Source: CAVPMN01 sp963706425
GTDB taxonomy: Bacteria; Actinomycetota; Acidimicrobiia; Acidimicrobiales; Acidimicrobilacustridaceae
Direction of reading: 5' to 3'
DNA: 64,000 nucleotides
Assembly: GCA_963706425.1 (NCBI GenBank)
Contig: CAVPMN010000020.1
Location: 372,001-436,000 of the forward strand
The notes under the pieces were generated by a model. That model did no database searches, was not told the DNA's origin, and worked only from the letters and a program-made list of their open reading frames with translations. Made by a program: the position numbers and the translations under genes. Positions 35,736-44,852 of this stretch are shown here, piece by piece (the first letter of the stretch is position 1; every line of letters starts with the position of its first letter).

Positions 35736-36294
35736 CGGGTTGGGGGTCGTCGTCGTCGGGCTCGAGATAGCCCTCGTGCACGAGCAGCCACACCTTGGCC
35801 TGCGGATCGTTGCCGTAGTTCCCGAGCTCGCCACCGCTGCGGATCACCCGATGGCACGGGATGAGGATCGGCCACCGGTTGCCCGCCATGGTGGTGCCCA
35901 CCGCCCGCGCCGCTCCAGGGCGGCCGGCCAGCACGGCCAGCTCGCCGTAGCTCACCACCTCGCCGTAGGGCACGTGGCGCAGCCGCCGCAGCACCTCGGC
36001 CCGAAAGCCCGCGGTGCCCGACCAGTCGAGCGGCACCACGAACTCGGTGCGCTCCCCCGCGAAGTACTCGTCGAGCTCGATGACCGCCTGCTGCAGATGG
36101 GCCGCCGCCCGCGCAGAGCCTTCGGTCGCGGGCCCGGCGCGGAACTCGATGGCGGCCACCCCTGCGTCGCTCGTCTGGACGTAGAGCGGCCCGATCGGCG
36201 TGTCGACCGTGACGGACGCGCCCCCACCCGCCAAATCGGTGCGTGAAACAACCGTATGGGTTGTTTCACGCACCGATTTCGCCAGGGCGGTCAT
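35722..36294 (-). CDS. ogt: Methylated-DNA-protein-cysteine methyltransferase
   Basis: A suicide DNA-repair protein that takes the methyl group from O6-methylguanine. The acceptor motif ILIPCHRVIRSGGELGNYG is near the C-terminus, preceded by FRAEVLRRLRHVPYGEVVSYGELA. From ATG 36294 it has 190 residues, but residues 6-20 (KSVRETTHTVVSRTD) are encoded by palindrome copy B and the final codons plus stop by copy A. Conserved sequence begins only at VTVDTPIGPLYV (about residue 28), so the true start may be later (for example TTG at the palindrome edge). ATG 36294 overlaps the fabZ stop, but that overlap comes from a 17-bp duplication. Confidence 0.85.
   Translation of the reverse strand: MTALAKSVRETTHTVVSRTDLAGGGASVTVDTPIGPLYVQTSDAGVAAIEFRAGPATEGSARAAAHLQQAVIELDEYFAGERTEFVVPLDWSGTAGFRAEVLRRLRHVPYGEVVSYGELAVLAGRPGAARAVGTTMAGNRWPILIPCHRVIRSGGELGNYGNDPQAKVWLLVHEGYLEPDDDDPQPEIGA
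36233..36279. repeat. 47-bp palindromic element, copy B
   Basis: Identical to copy A (35689-35735) in inverse orientation: same 21-bp arms, loop GTATG. It sits inside the 5' end of the ogt reading frame and is followed at once by a 17-bp tandem duplication (36276-36309). Confidence 0.9.
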
Positions 36295-36309
36295 TTCGCC
36301 AGGGGGGTC
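36276..36309. repeat. 17-bp tandem duplication next to palindrome B
   Basis: ATTTCGCCAGGGCGGTC is followed directly by ATTTCGCCAGGGGGGTC (16 of 17 identical). It encodes the end of FabZ (MTPLAK, stop) and again the apparent start of Ogt (MTALAK). Confidence 0.85.
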
Positions 36310-36758
36310 ATGCGCGCGTCGACGTCGACCAGGACGAACAACAGGTCGGCCTCGCACGCGGTCTCGCCCTGCACCGATGCCCGACCGTGGCCCTTGCCCG
36401 CCCGCGCCGACATGCGCCCCAGCTGCACCTCGAGATCGAGCACATCGCCCGGCTCGACCTGACGACGGAACCGCACACCGTCGACCCCGCCGAACAGCGG
36501 GAGCTTGCCGGGGTGACCGCCGCCGACCAACACCGCGTAGGCGCCGAGCTGGGCCACCGCTTCGATCATCAGCACCCCGGGCAGCGTGGGGCGGCCAGGG
36601 AAGTGCCCGGCGAAGAACCACTCGTCGCCCGTGAGGCGCCACCGGCCGCGGGCGCCGACCCCGGCCTCGACGTGGTCGACCTCGTCGAGCAGGAGGAACG
36701 GCGGCCGGTGGGGCAGGACGTCGGCCGGGGCGGGGTACGCCGGGTTGGCGTCGGTCAT
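36291..36758 (-). CDS. fabZ: 3-hydroxyacyl-ACP dehydratase, FabZ-type hotdog protein
   Basis: A 155-residue hotdog-fold protein that removes water from 3-hydroxyacyl-ACP. The family motifs are LPHRPPFLLLDEVDHVEAG and the catalytic-helix segment FFAGHFPGRPTLPGVLMIEAVAQLG with the active His. It lies opposite the fab cluster and completes the elongation set except for an enoyl reductase. The final residues (MTPLAK) are part of the 17-bp duplication. Confidence 0.88.
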   Translation of the reverse strand: MTDANPAYPAPADVLPHRPPFLLLDEVDHVEAGVGARGRWRLTGDEWFFAGHFPGRPTLPGVLMIEAVAQLGAYAVLVGGGHPGKLPLFGGVDGVRFRRQVEPGDVLDLEVQLGRMSARAGKGHGRASVQGETACEADLLFVLVDVDARMTPLAK

Positions 36759-36771
36759 CACGTGGTAGCCC

Positions 36772-37239
36772 TCAGTCGGCAGCCAGCGCCTGCACCAGCT
36801 TGGTGGGTGTGTCCTTGGGGCTGATCTTCGGCCAGGACTGCTCGATCTTGCCCTTCTCGTCGACGAGGAAGGCCGACCGGATGATGCCCATGTAGGTGCG
36901 CCCGTAGTTCTTCTTCTCGCCCCATACGCCGTACTTCTCGGCCACGGCGTGGTCGGTGTCGGCCAGCAGTGGGAAGCCGAGGCCGTACTTGTCGTCGAAC
37001 TTCTTCTGCTTGTCGGGCGCGTCGGGGCTGATGCCGAGGATGGCGGTGTCGCCGATGTCGTCGCGGATGTCGCGCAGGCCACACGACTGGGTGGTGCAGC
37101 CGGGTGTGTCGGCCTTCGGATAGAAGTAGACGAGCACCTTGCGGCCCTTGAAGTCGGACAGCTTGACCTTGGTGCCATCCTGGTCGATCAGGGTGAACGC
37201 AGGCGCCCGATCACCGGGTGCAGGGTTGGTGGAGCTCAT
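36772..37239 (-). CDS. bcp: Thioredoxin-dependent peroxiredoxin, Bcp type
   Basis: A 155-residue peroxidase reducing H2O2 and organic peroxides. The peroxidatic Cys is in YPKADTPGCTTQSCGLRD, with a resolving Cys five residues later (PrxQ/BCP type). C-terminal FLVDEKGKIEQSW matches the family. ATG 37239 is preceded by a TAGCTT -10 box at 6 nt. It ends 13 bp before fabZ starts. Confidence 0.95.
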   Translation of the reverse strand: MSSTNPAPGDRAPAFTLIDQDGTKVKLSDFKGRKVLVYFYPKADTPGCTTQSCGLRDIRDDIGDTAILGISPDAPDKQKKFDDKYGLGFPLLADTDHAVAEKYGVWGEKKNYGRTYMGIIRSAFLVDEKGKIEQSWPKISPKDTPTKLVQALAAD

Positions 37240-37245
37240 GGGCCG

Positions 37246-37251
37246 AAGCTA
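37246..37251 (-). promoter_or_regulatory. -10 box (TAGCTT) before bcp
   Basis: TAGCTT on the minus strand ends 6 nt before the bcp ATG; a likely leaderless start. Confidence 0.5.
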
Positions 37252-37310
37252 GCGCCGCCGCTCAGCGCGGCGCGCACGGAGTCGAGGCCCGCGAGGTCGG
37301 GTGCAGACGC

Positions 37311-37342
37311 GACACGGGGAGCGCCTGAGCGCTCCCCGTGTC
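37311..37342. terminator. Strong hairpin between HU gene and bcp
   Basis: A perfect 14-bp stem (GACACGGGGAGCGC, loop CTGA) located 22 bp past the stop of the HU gene on the minus strand. There is no T-tract, as is common for actinobacterial terminators. It insulates bcp from the highly expressed HU gene. Confidence 0.75.
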
Positions 37343-37364
37343 GTGCGATGTTTCGGGACTGCCG

Positions 37365-37661
37365 TCAGCTGGGCGCTGGCACCTCGCCCTTGGCGACCTT
37401 CTTGAGCGTGGCCCCTGCGCTGATCTTCACGGCCTTGCTGGCAGGCACCTGGATCGTCTCACCCGTCTGGGGGTTACGGCCCGTGCGCGCCGAGCGATCA
37501 ACCTGCTCGAACGACAGGAAGCCCGGCAGCGAGAGCTTGTCGCCACCCTTGGAGACGACCTGCTGCACGACCTCCTCGAACCCCTTCATCGTCTTTTCGA
37601 CGTCGCTCTTCGAGACGCCGGTGCGTTCGGCGATCTGGGCGACCAACTCCGCTTTGGTCAT
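37365..37661 (-). CDS. hup: HU-family nucleoid protein
   Basis: A 98-residue DNA-bending protein: MTKAELVAQIAERTGVSKSD start, FLSFEQVDRSARTGRNPQTG DNA-binding arm, and IQVPASKAVKISAGATLKK. The length is that of ordinary HU; the Lys/Ala-rich tail of mycobacterial HupB is absent. Ribosome site GAGGAGG precedes the ATG. Confidence 0.95.
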   Translation of the reverse strand: MTKAELVAQIAERTGVSKSDVEKTMKGFEEVVQQVVSKGGDKLSLPGFLSFEQVDRSARTGRNPQTGETIQVPASKAVKISAGATLKKVAKGEVPAPS

Positions 37662-37835
37662 GGAATCCTCCTCATGGGGCCCGGCACTACCGGCGGATAC
37701 CGGCAGGGTGGAACCGGGCCGTCGAATCCGCTGGAACGGGCCCCACCCGGTGACCAGCATGGCCAACTCCGGGGCCCAAACGGTGGATTTCCCCGAAATC
37801 CGGCGGCTGGGGCCTCGGGACGGGTCAGATCCCGG

Positions 37836-38216
37836 TCAGCCGGGCTGGTTCACCAGATGGCGGGCGGCCATGTCGAAATAGGCCAGGACCCGCTCCTCGG
37901 TGGGGGCGTCGAGGCCCCCGGACCGCACCGCCGCGGCCATGTGGCGGTACCAGGCGGCCGCCTCGAGCTCGCCGATCGAGAAGGGCACGTGGCGCATCCG
38001 TAGCCGCGGATGGCCCCGCTCGTCGCTGTAGGTCGTGGGCCCGCCCCAGTACTGCACGAGAAAGCCCGTGAGATGGGCCTTGGAGTCGGTGAGATCGTCG
38101 GGATAGAGCGGGCGCAGCACGGGGTCGGCGGCCACCCCCTCGTAGAACCGGTCGACCAGGGCCACGAACCAGTCGCGGCCGCCCACCTGCTCGTAGAGGG
38201 TCCGCTCCTCGTCCAT
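37836..38216 (-). CDS. glbO: Truncated haemoglobin, group II
   Basis: A 126-residue 2-on-2 globin: YEQVGGRDWFVALVDRFYEGVAADPVLRPLYP, the proximal-His segment RMRHVPFSIG and a C-terminal YFDMAARHLVN helix. This pattern is that of trHbO-type globins, which bind O2 and help handle nitric oxide or peroxide. Divergent from the acyl-CoA carboxylase operon, sharing a -10 region. Confidence 0.93.
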   Translation of the reverse strand: MDEERTLYEQVGGRDWFVALVDRFYEGVAADPVLRPLYPDDLTDSKAHLTGFLVQYWGGPTTYSDERGHPRLRMRHVPFSIGELEAAAWYRHMAAAVRSGGLDAPTEERVLAYFDMAARHLVNQPG

Positions 38217-38224
38217 GGCCGCGC

Positions 38225-38234
38225 ACGGTAGCGT
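38225..38234. promoter_or_regulatory. Overlapping divergent -10 boxes (glbO / carboxylase operon)
   Basis: ACGGTAGCGT holds TACCGT on the minus strand, 8 nt before the glbO ATG (38216), and TAGCGT on the plus strand, 8 nt before the ATG at 38243. Both genes would be leaderless and the two polymerases cannot bind together. Confidence 0.6.
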
Positions 38235-38242
38235 GCCCGCCG

Positions 38243-39841
38243 ATGGGGGCCCTACCGCCGACGACGGTCGACGTCCGATCCGAGGCGCACCGGCGCAACC
38301 GCGAGGCCATGCAGGCCCTGCTCGACGGCGTGCGCGAGGCCGAAGCCGTGGCCCTCGCCGGGGGCGGCGAGCGTTACGTGGCCCGCCACCGCGACCGCGG
38401 CAAGCTGCTCGCCCGCGAGCGCATCGACCTGCTCGTCGATCGCGATACGCCCTTCCTCGAGCTGTCGATGCTGGCCGGATGGGGCACCGACGACCCCGTG
38501 GGCGCCGCCCTCGTCACGGGCATCGGCCAGATCGAGGGGGTCGAGTGCGTGGTGTCGGCCAACGACCCGACCGTCAAGGGGGGCACCTCGTCGCCCACCA
38601 CGATCGCCAAGTCGTTGCGCGCCCAGGAGATCGCCCTCCAGAACCGGCTGCCACTCGTGAACCTCACCGAGTCCGGGGGCGCCGATCTGCCCAAGCAGGC
38701 CGACGTGTTCGTGCCGGGAGGGGCCGGGTTCAAGAACCTCACCCGCCTGTCGGCCGCCCGCATCCCCACGGTGACGCTCGTCTTCGGGTCGTCCACCGCC
38801 GGCGGGGCCTACGTGCCCGGCATGAGCGACTACACGGTGTTCGTCCAGGGCGCGGCCAAGGTGTTCCTGGGCGGGCCCCCGCTGGTGAAGATGGCCATCG
38901 ACGAGGACGCCGACGAGGAGACGCTCGGTGGCGCCGAGATGCACGCCCGCACGTCGGGGCTGGCCGACTTCCTCGCCCGCGACGAGCGCGACGCGCTGCG
39001 CATCGGCCGCCAGATCGTGCGCCGGCTCAACTGGCGCAAGCTCGGGCCGGCACCGGCGCCCGGCTGCGCTCCCCCGCGCCTCGACCCAGACGAGCTGCTG
39101 GGCGTGGCGCCGGCCGACGTGCGCGTGCCCTTCGACGTGCGCGAGGTGATCTGGCGCTGCGTCGACGACAGCGACTTCGACGAGTTCAAGCCGCTCTACG
39201 GCAGCCAGCTGGTGTGCGGTTGGGCCTCGCTGTGGGGCTATCCGGTCGGCATCCTCGCCAACAACGGCATCCTCTTCTCCGAGGAGTCGCAGAAGGGGGC
39301 GCAGTTCATCCAGCTCTGCAACCGCAGCGACACTCCGCTGCTCTTCGTGCAGAACATCACCGGCTTCATGGTGGGCACCCGCTACGAGCAGGGCGGCATC
39401 ATCAAACACGGCTCGATGCTCATCAACGCGGTGTCGAACTCGACCGTCCCCCACCTCACGTTGATGGTGGGAGCGTCCTACGGCGCCGGCAACTACGGCA
39501 TGTCGGGGCGGGCCTACGACCCACGGTTCGTGTTCACCTGGCCCAACCACCGCATCGCGGTGATGGGGCCCACCCAGCTGGCGGGCGTGATGTCGATCGT
39601 GCGCCGGGCGGCCGCTGCCCGGGCGGGCGACGACTACGACGAGGACGCCGACGCGGCCATGCGCGCCCTCATCGAAGACCAGATCGACCGCGAGTCGACC
39701 GCCCTGTTCGCCACCGGCCGGCTGTGGGACGACGGCGTGATCGACCCTCGCGACACCCGCACCGTCCTGGGCATGGCCCTGTCGGCCGTGCACTCGGCAC
39801 CGATCGAGGGCGCCGACTCGTTCGGCGTCTTCCGGATGTGA
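38243..39841 (+). CDS. Acyl-CoA carboxylase, carboxyltransferase subunit
   Basis: A 532-residue biotin-dependent carboxyltransferase (MCCB/PccB/AtuC type). The N-terminal domain contains GGTSSPTTIAKSLRAQEIA and NLTESGGADLPKQ; the C-terminal domain contains NNGILFSEESQKGAQFIQLC, FVQNITGFMVGTRYEQGGIIKHGSM and GASYGAGNYGMSGRAY. This is closest to the methylcrotonyl-/geranyl-CoA carboxylase branch. With the biotin carboxylase, AtuA-like protein and acyl-CoA dehydrogenase downstream it probably acts in leucine or acyclic-terpenoid breakdown. Confidence 0.92.
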   Translation: MGALPPTTVDVRSEAHRRNREAMQALLDGVREAEAVALAGGGERYVARHRDRGKLLARERIDLLVDRDTPFLELSMLAGWGTDDPVGAALVTGIGQIEGVECVVSANDPTVKGGTSSPTTIAKSLRAQEIALQNRLPLVNLTESGGADLPKQADVFVPGGAGFKNLTRLSAARIPTVTLVFGSSTAGGAYVPGMSDYTVFVQGAAKVFLGGPPLVKMAIDEDADEETLGGAEMHARTSGLADFLARDERDALRIGRQIVRRLNWRKLGPAPAPGCAPPRLDPDELLGVAPADVRVPFDVREVIWRCVDDSDFDEFKPLYGSQLVCGWASLWGYPVGILANNGILFSEESQKGAQFIQLCNRSDTPLLFVQNITGFMVGTRYEQGGIIKHGSMLINAVSNSTVPHLTLMVGASYGAGNYGMSGRAYDPRFVFTWPNHRIAVMGPTQLAGVMSIVRRAAAARAGDDYDEDADAAMRALIEDQIDRESTALFATGRLWDDGVIDPRDTRTVLGMALSAVHSAPIEGADSFGVFRM

Positions 39842-39843
39842 CC

Positions 39844-41886
39844 GTGGCGACCGTCCCCCTGCCACCCATCAACACGATGCCCATCGACACCTTGCTCATC
39901 GCCAACCGCGGCGAGATCGCCCGCCGCATCACCCGCACGGCGCGAGCCATGGGCCTGCGCACGGTGGCCGTCTACTCCGACGCCGACCGACAGGCACCGC
40001 ACGTGCGCGAGGCCGACGTGGCCGTCGCCCTCGGAGGCTCGACGGCCACCGAGTCGTACCTCGACGTGCGACAAGGTGCTGGGTGCCGCCGAGGCGACCG
40101 GGGCAGGCGCCGTGCACCCGGGCTACGGCTTTCTCTCCGAGCGCGCCCCGGCCGCCGAGGCGGTCGGCGCGGCGGGTCTGGTGTGGATCGGTCCGCACGC
40201 CGGGGCCATCCGCCGCATGGGTGACAAGGTCGCGGCCAAGCGGGTGGCGGCCGAGGCCGGCATCCCGGTGTTGAGCAGCGTCGAGCTGGCGGGCGACGCC
40301 GACTTCGAATGGCGCCAGCAGGTCGGCCCGGTGGGCTTCCCGTTGCTGGTGAAGGCGGCCGCCGGCGGAGGCGGGCGGGGCATGCGCCTGGTCGAGACCG
40401 CCGACGACCTGGCCGACGCCGTCTCGAGCGGAAGACGCGAGGCCGAGGCCTCCTTCGGTGACCCCACCGTGTTCGCCGAGCGCTGGCTGGCGTCGGCCCG
40501 TCACGTCGAGATCCAGGTGGTCGCCGACCGCCACGGGCAGGTGACGCACCTGGGCGAGCGGGAGTGCTCGATCCAACGGCGCCATCAGAAGATCATCGAG
40601 GAGGCTCCGTCACCGGCGGTCGATCCTGCGCTGCGGGCCCGCATGGGGGAGGCGGCGGTCGCGCTGGCGAGGGCGATCGACTACGACAGCGTGGGCACGA
40701 TCGAGTTCCTCCTCGACGCCGACACCGGCGCGTTCTACTTCCTCGAGATGAACACCCGCCTGCAGGTCGAGCACGCAGTGACCGAGGCCGTCACCGGTTG
40801 CGACCTGGTCCGCTTGCAGCTCGAAGCCGCCATGGGTGTCGCCCTCGACCTCGACGCGCTCGACCCCACGCCTCGCGGCCACGCCATCGAGGCCCGCATC
40901 TACGCCGAGGATCCGGCCCACGACTGGGCCCCGTCGACCGGCGTGCTGCACCGCTGGCAGACGACGCCACCGACCCGCCGCGGCGAGGTCGACGAACCGG
41001 TGCGGGTCGACGCCGGCGTCGAGACCGGCTCGGTCGTCTCGCCGTTCTACGACCCGATGCTCGCCAAGGTGATCGCCCACGCACCCGGCCGCACCGAGGC
41101 CGTGGCGCGCCTGGGCGACGGCCTGCGTCGGCTCGAGATCCACGGCGTGATCACCAACCGCGACTATCTCGTGGCCGTGCTGGAGGACGCCGACTTCGTC
41201 GCCGGCCGCACCACCACCGACTTCGTCGACGCGCATCTCACCCTGCTCGATCGCCGACCCGGCGACGCCACTCGCGCCCTGCACGCCGTGGCAGCCGCGC
41301 TCGTGGGCCAGCACACCAGGCGGCGGGCCGACCCGCACTGGGCCGAGGCGCCGAGCGGCTGGCGCAACGGGCGTCCGACGCGCCAGCACGTGAGCTACGT
41401 CGACCCCACCGGATCGCTCGACCTCGCCTACACCGTGTCGGGCCGCCGCTTCGACTGCGACCTGGGCGGGCTCACCCTCGCCGGGCAGATCCTCGACATC
41501 GGCCCCGACCACGCCCATCTCGAGATCACCCATCTCGACACCGGCGGCACTGGCCGACGTGGTGCGCGGTGCACACCGTCGACGATCACATCTGGGTCAA
41601 CTCGGCCGCCGGCCAGACCCTGCTCGTCGAGCAGCCCCGGTTCCCCGAGGAGATGCTCACCCTCGGCGCGTCGGGGCCGACCGCACCCACGCCTGGGCGG
41701 GTGGTGGCGGTCGAGGTGCAGGCGGGAGACACGGTGGTGGTGGGTGACACACTGGTCGTGCTGGAAGCGATGAAGGTCGAGCATCGCATCGCGGCGACGA
41801 TCGACGGCAAGGTGGCCGAGGTGCTGGTGCAACCGGGCGACAACGTCGACGCCCACGAACTACTCGTCCGCCTCGAGGAGCCGTGA
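39844..41886 (+). CDS. Acyl-CoA carboxylase, biotin carboxylase/biotin carrier subunit, frameshifted
   Basis: The alpha subunit that carboxylates its own biotin. It is read across breaks at about 40070 (joins ATESYLDV to DKVLGAAEATGAG after removing one base) and at about 41545-41575 (two extra bases or one missing; THLDTGG, LADVVR and VHTVDDHIWVNSAAG are in successive frames). Motifs: IANRGEIARRI, KAAAGGGGRGMRLVE (ATP grasp), EFLLDADTGAFYFLEMNTRLQVEH, and the biotin site LEAMKVEH near the C-terminus. Corrected length about 679 residues from GTG 39844 or 668 from ATG 39877. Its stop overlaps the next ATG. Confidence 0.87.
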
Positions 41887-43684
41887 TGCCCGCCCAAGAC
41901 CCGATCCGCATCGCCAACTGCAGCGGGTTCTACGGCGACCGACTCTCGGCGGCCCGCGAGATGGTCGACGGCGGCCCGATCGACGTGCTCACCGGCGACT
42001 GGCTGGCCGAGCTCACCATGTTGATCCTCGCCAAGGACCTCATGAAGAACCCGAGTGGCGGCTTCGCCAAGACCTTCCTCACCCAGATGGAGGAGGTGAT
42101 GGGCGCCTGTCTCGACCGCGGCATCAAGGTGGTGGCCAACGCCGGCGGGCTCAACCCCGCCGGCTGCGCCGAGGCCATCGATGCGCTCGCCGCCCGGCTC
42201 GGCCTCACCCCGTCGATCGGCTATGTCGAGGGCGACGACCTGGTCCCCAGGCTCGCCGATCTGCGGGCCGCCGGCATCGATCTGGCCAACCTCGACACCG
42301 GCGAGAAGCTCGACGAGCTCGGCGTCGAGCCCATCACGGCCAACGCCTACCTCGGTGGGTTCGGCATCGCAGCAGCGCTCGACCGGGGCGCCGACATCGT
42401 GGTCACCGGTCGGGTCACCGACGCCGCGGTGATCCTCGGCCCGGCGGCATCGCACTTCGGCTGGGCCCGTGACGACTGGGATGCCCTCGCGGGCGCCGTC
42501 GTCGCCGGCCACATCATCGAGTGCGGCACCCAGTGCACCGGTGGCAACTACGCGTTCTTCCGAGAGGTTCCGGGCATCGAGCGGTGCGGCTTCCCGATCG
42601 CCGAGGTGCGCGCCGACGGGTCGTCGGTGATCACCAAGCACCCGGGCACCGGCGGCCTCGTGTCGGTCGGCACCGTCACCGCGCAGCTGCTCTACGAGAT
42701 CCAGGGGGTCGACTACTACAACCCCGACGTGGTCGTGCAGTTCGACTCGATCGAGCTGGCCGACGACGGTCCCGATCGGGTGCTGGTGTCGGGGGTGCGG
42801 GGCCGGCCCGCGCCGGCCACCACCAAGGTGGCGGTCAACTACCTGGGTGGCCATCGCAACACCATGACCTTCGTGATGACCGGCCTCGACATCGAGGAGA
42901 AGGCCGCGCTCGCCGAGCGCACGTTGTGGAGCCTGGTGCCCGGCGGCCGCGAGTCCTTCGACGCGGTCGACGTGCGCCTGGTGCGCTTCGACCAGCCCGA
43001 TCCGCCCTCCAACGAGGACGCCCTCGCCCACCTGCGGGTCACGGTGATGGATGCCGACGCCGCCAAGGTGGGCCGCGCCTTCTCGGGACGGGTGATCGAG
43101 ATGGTGCTGGCCAGCTACCCCGGCTTCTTCACCACCAGCCCACCCACCGACGCCACCAGCTTCGGGGTCTACTGGCCGGCCCTCGTGCCCGCCGACCTGC
43201 CCCACCACGTGGCGGTCATCGGCGGCGAGCGCATCGCCATCCCACCCGTCACCCCCGCCTCCGCCACCCCCACCAACTTGCGTCCGTCTGTTGCGCCCCA
43301 GCGAGAGCCACGGACGCCAGAACGACGACGGAGCCCGTCCGGCGGGTGCCGCTCGGCACCATCGTGGGCGCCCGCTCCGGTGACAAGGGGGGCAACGCCA
43401 ACATCGGTGTGTGGGTGCGCACAGAGGCGGCCTGGCCGTGGCTCTCGTCGTTCCTCACCGTCGAGCGGCTGCGCGACCTCATGCCGCGCGAGACCGAGGG
43501 CCTCGCCGTCGAACGGTACGAGCTGCCAAACCTGCGGGCCCTCAACTTCGTCATCGGTGGCCTGCTCGGCCGGGGCGTGGCGGCGTCCACCCGCACCGAT
43601 CCCCAGGCGAAAGGGCTCGGCGAGTACCTGCGGGCCAAGCTGGTCGACATCCCTGACGCCCTCCTCCCCCCGCCGGAGCCCTGA
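41886..43684 (+). CDS. AtuA-like (acyclic terpene utilisation, DUF1446) protein, frameshifted
   Basis: Residues 1-455 form the AtuA domain (IRIANCSGFYGDRLSAAREM; VVANAGGLNPAGCAEAI; VTGRVTDAAVILGPAASHFGW; ECGTQCTGGNYAFF). A C-terminal domain (RVPLGTIVGARSGDKGGNANIGVW to the end), normally part of the same protein, is in another frame. The change lies in a proline-rich linker (43260-43330) that contains an 8-bp inverted repeat. Its stop at 43684 shares a base with the dehydrogenase start. AtuA function is not established, though genetics ties it to citronellol/geraniol breakdown. Confidence 0.8.
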
Positions 43685-44838
43685 TGGTCACCTTCACCGA
43701 CGAACACGAGATGTTCCGCCAGACCGTGCGCGACGTCATCGAGCGCGAGATCGACCCCCATGCCGAGGACTGGGAGCGCTCGGGCTCGTTCCCCGCCCAC
43801 GACCTGTTCCCGAAGCTCGGCGCGCTCGGCATCCTCGGACTCGAGTACGACCCTGCCTACGGCGGACAGGGCGCCGATCACCTCTTCACCGTCATCTACG
43901 GCGAGGAGTTCGGCCGGTGCGCCACCGGTGGGGTGGCCATGGCCGTCAGCGTGCAGACCGACATGGCCACGCCGGCGCTGCACCGCTTCGGCACCGACGA
44001 GCTCAAGCGCCGCTACCTGACCCCGGCCATCGCCGGCGAGATGGTGGCGGCCATCGCGGTCACCGAGCCCGATGCGGGCAGCGACGTGGCCGGGCTGCGC
44101 ACCCGTGCCGTGCGCGACGGCGACGAGTGGGTCATCAACGGCACCAAGCTCTACATCACCAACGGCACGCAGGCCGACTGGCTGTGCCTGCTCGCCCGCA
44201 CGTCGGACGAGGGTGGTCACCGGGGCATGACCCAGATCGTGGTGCCCACAGACGTCGAGGGCTTTTCGGTGAGCCGCAAGCTCGACAAGCTCGGGCAACG
44301 CTCGTCCGACACCGCCGAGCTCAGCTTCGTCGACGCCCGCGTACCGGTCGACAACACCATCGGCGACATCGGGCGGGGCTTCCAGCAGCAGATGGCGCAG
44401 TTCCAGAACGAGCGCCTCATCGCCGCCTACATGGCCACGGGCAACATGCGCCTGGCCCTCGATCGCACCATCACCTACGTGAGGGAGCGCCAGGCGTTCG
44501 GGCGCACGTTGGCCGACAACCAGTGGATCCAGTTCAAGCTGGCCGAGCTGGTGGCCGAGGTCGACCTGCTCCGGCACTACAACTACGCCTGCGCCCAGGC
44601 CATCGTCGACGGCGTCGACGATCTCACCGTGACCAAGATGGCCTCGATCGCCAAGCTCAAGGCCGGCCGGCTCCAGCGCGAGGTGGCCGACACGTGCATC
44701 CAGTTCCACGGGGGCATCGGCTACATGGAGGAGACCTGGACGGCTCGCTACTACCGCGACAGCCGGCTGCTCTCCATCGGTGGAGGCGCCGACGAGGTCA
44801 TGCTGCGCATCCTCGCCCAGATCGAGGGCATCGGCTGA
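43684..44838 (+). CDS. Acyl-CoA dehydrogenase (citronellyl-CoA dehydrogenase-like)
   Basis: A 384-residue flavoenzyme. Family motifs: AIAVTEPDAGSDVAGLRT, WVINGTKLYITNG, QWIQFKLAEL, FHGGIGYMEE and the C-terminal SIGGGADEVMLRILA. As the last gene of the carboxylase operon it would make the 2,3-unsaturated acyl-CoA that the carboxylase then uses, as in AtuD or isovaleryl-CoA dehydrogenase. Substrate inferred from context. Confidence 0.9.
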   Translation: MVTFTDEHEMFRQTVRDVIEREIDPHAEDWERSGSFPAHDLFPKLGALGILGLEYDPAYGGQGADHLFTVIYGEEFGRCATGGVAMAVSVQTDMATPALHRFGTDELKRRYLTPAIAGEMVAAIAVTEPDAGSDVAGLRTRAVRDGDEWVINGTKLYITNGTQADWLCLLARTSDEGGHRGMTQIVVPTDVEGFSVSRKLDKLGQRSSDTAELSFVDARVPVDNTIGDIGRGFQQQMAQFQNERLIAAYMATGNMRLALDRTITYVRERQAFGRTLADNQWIQFKLAELVAEVDLLRHYNYACAQAIVDGVDDLTVTKMASIAKLKAGRLQREVADTCIQFHGGIGYMEETWTARYYRDSRLLSIGGGADEVMLRILAQIEGIG

Positions 44839-44852
44839 CACCGCGCCGATGG

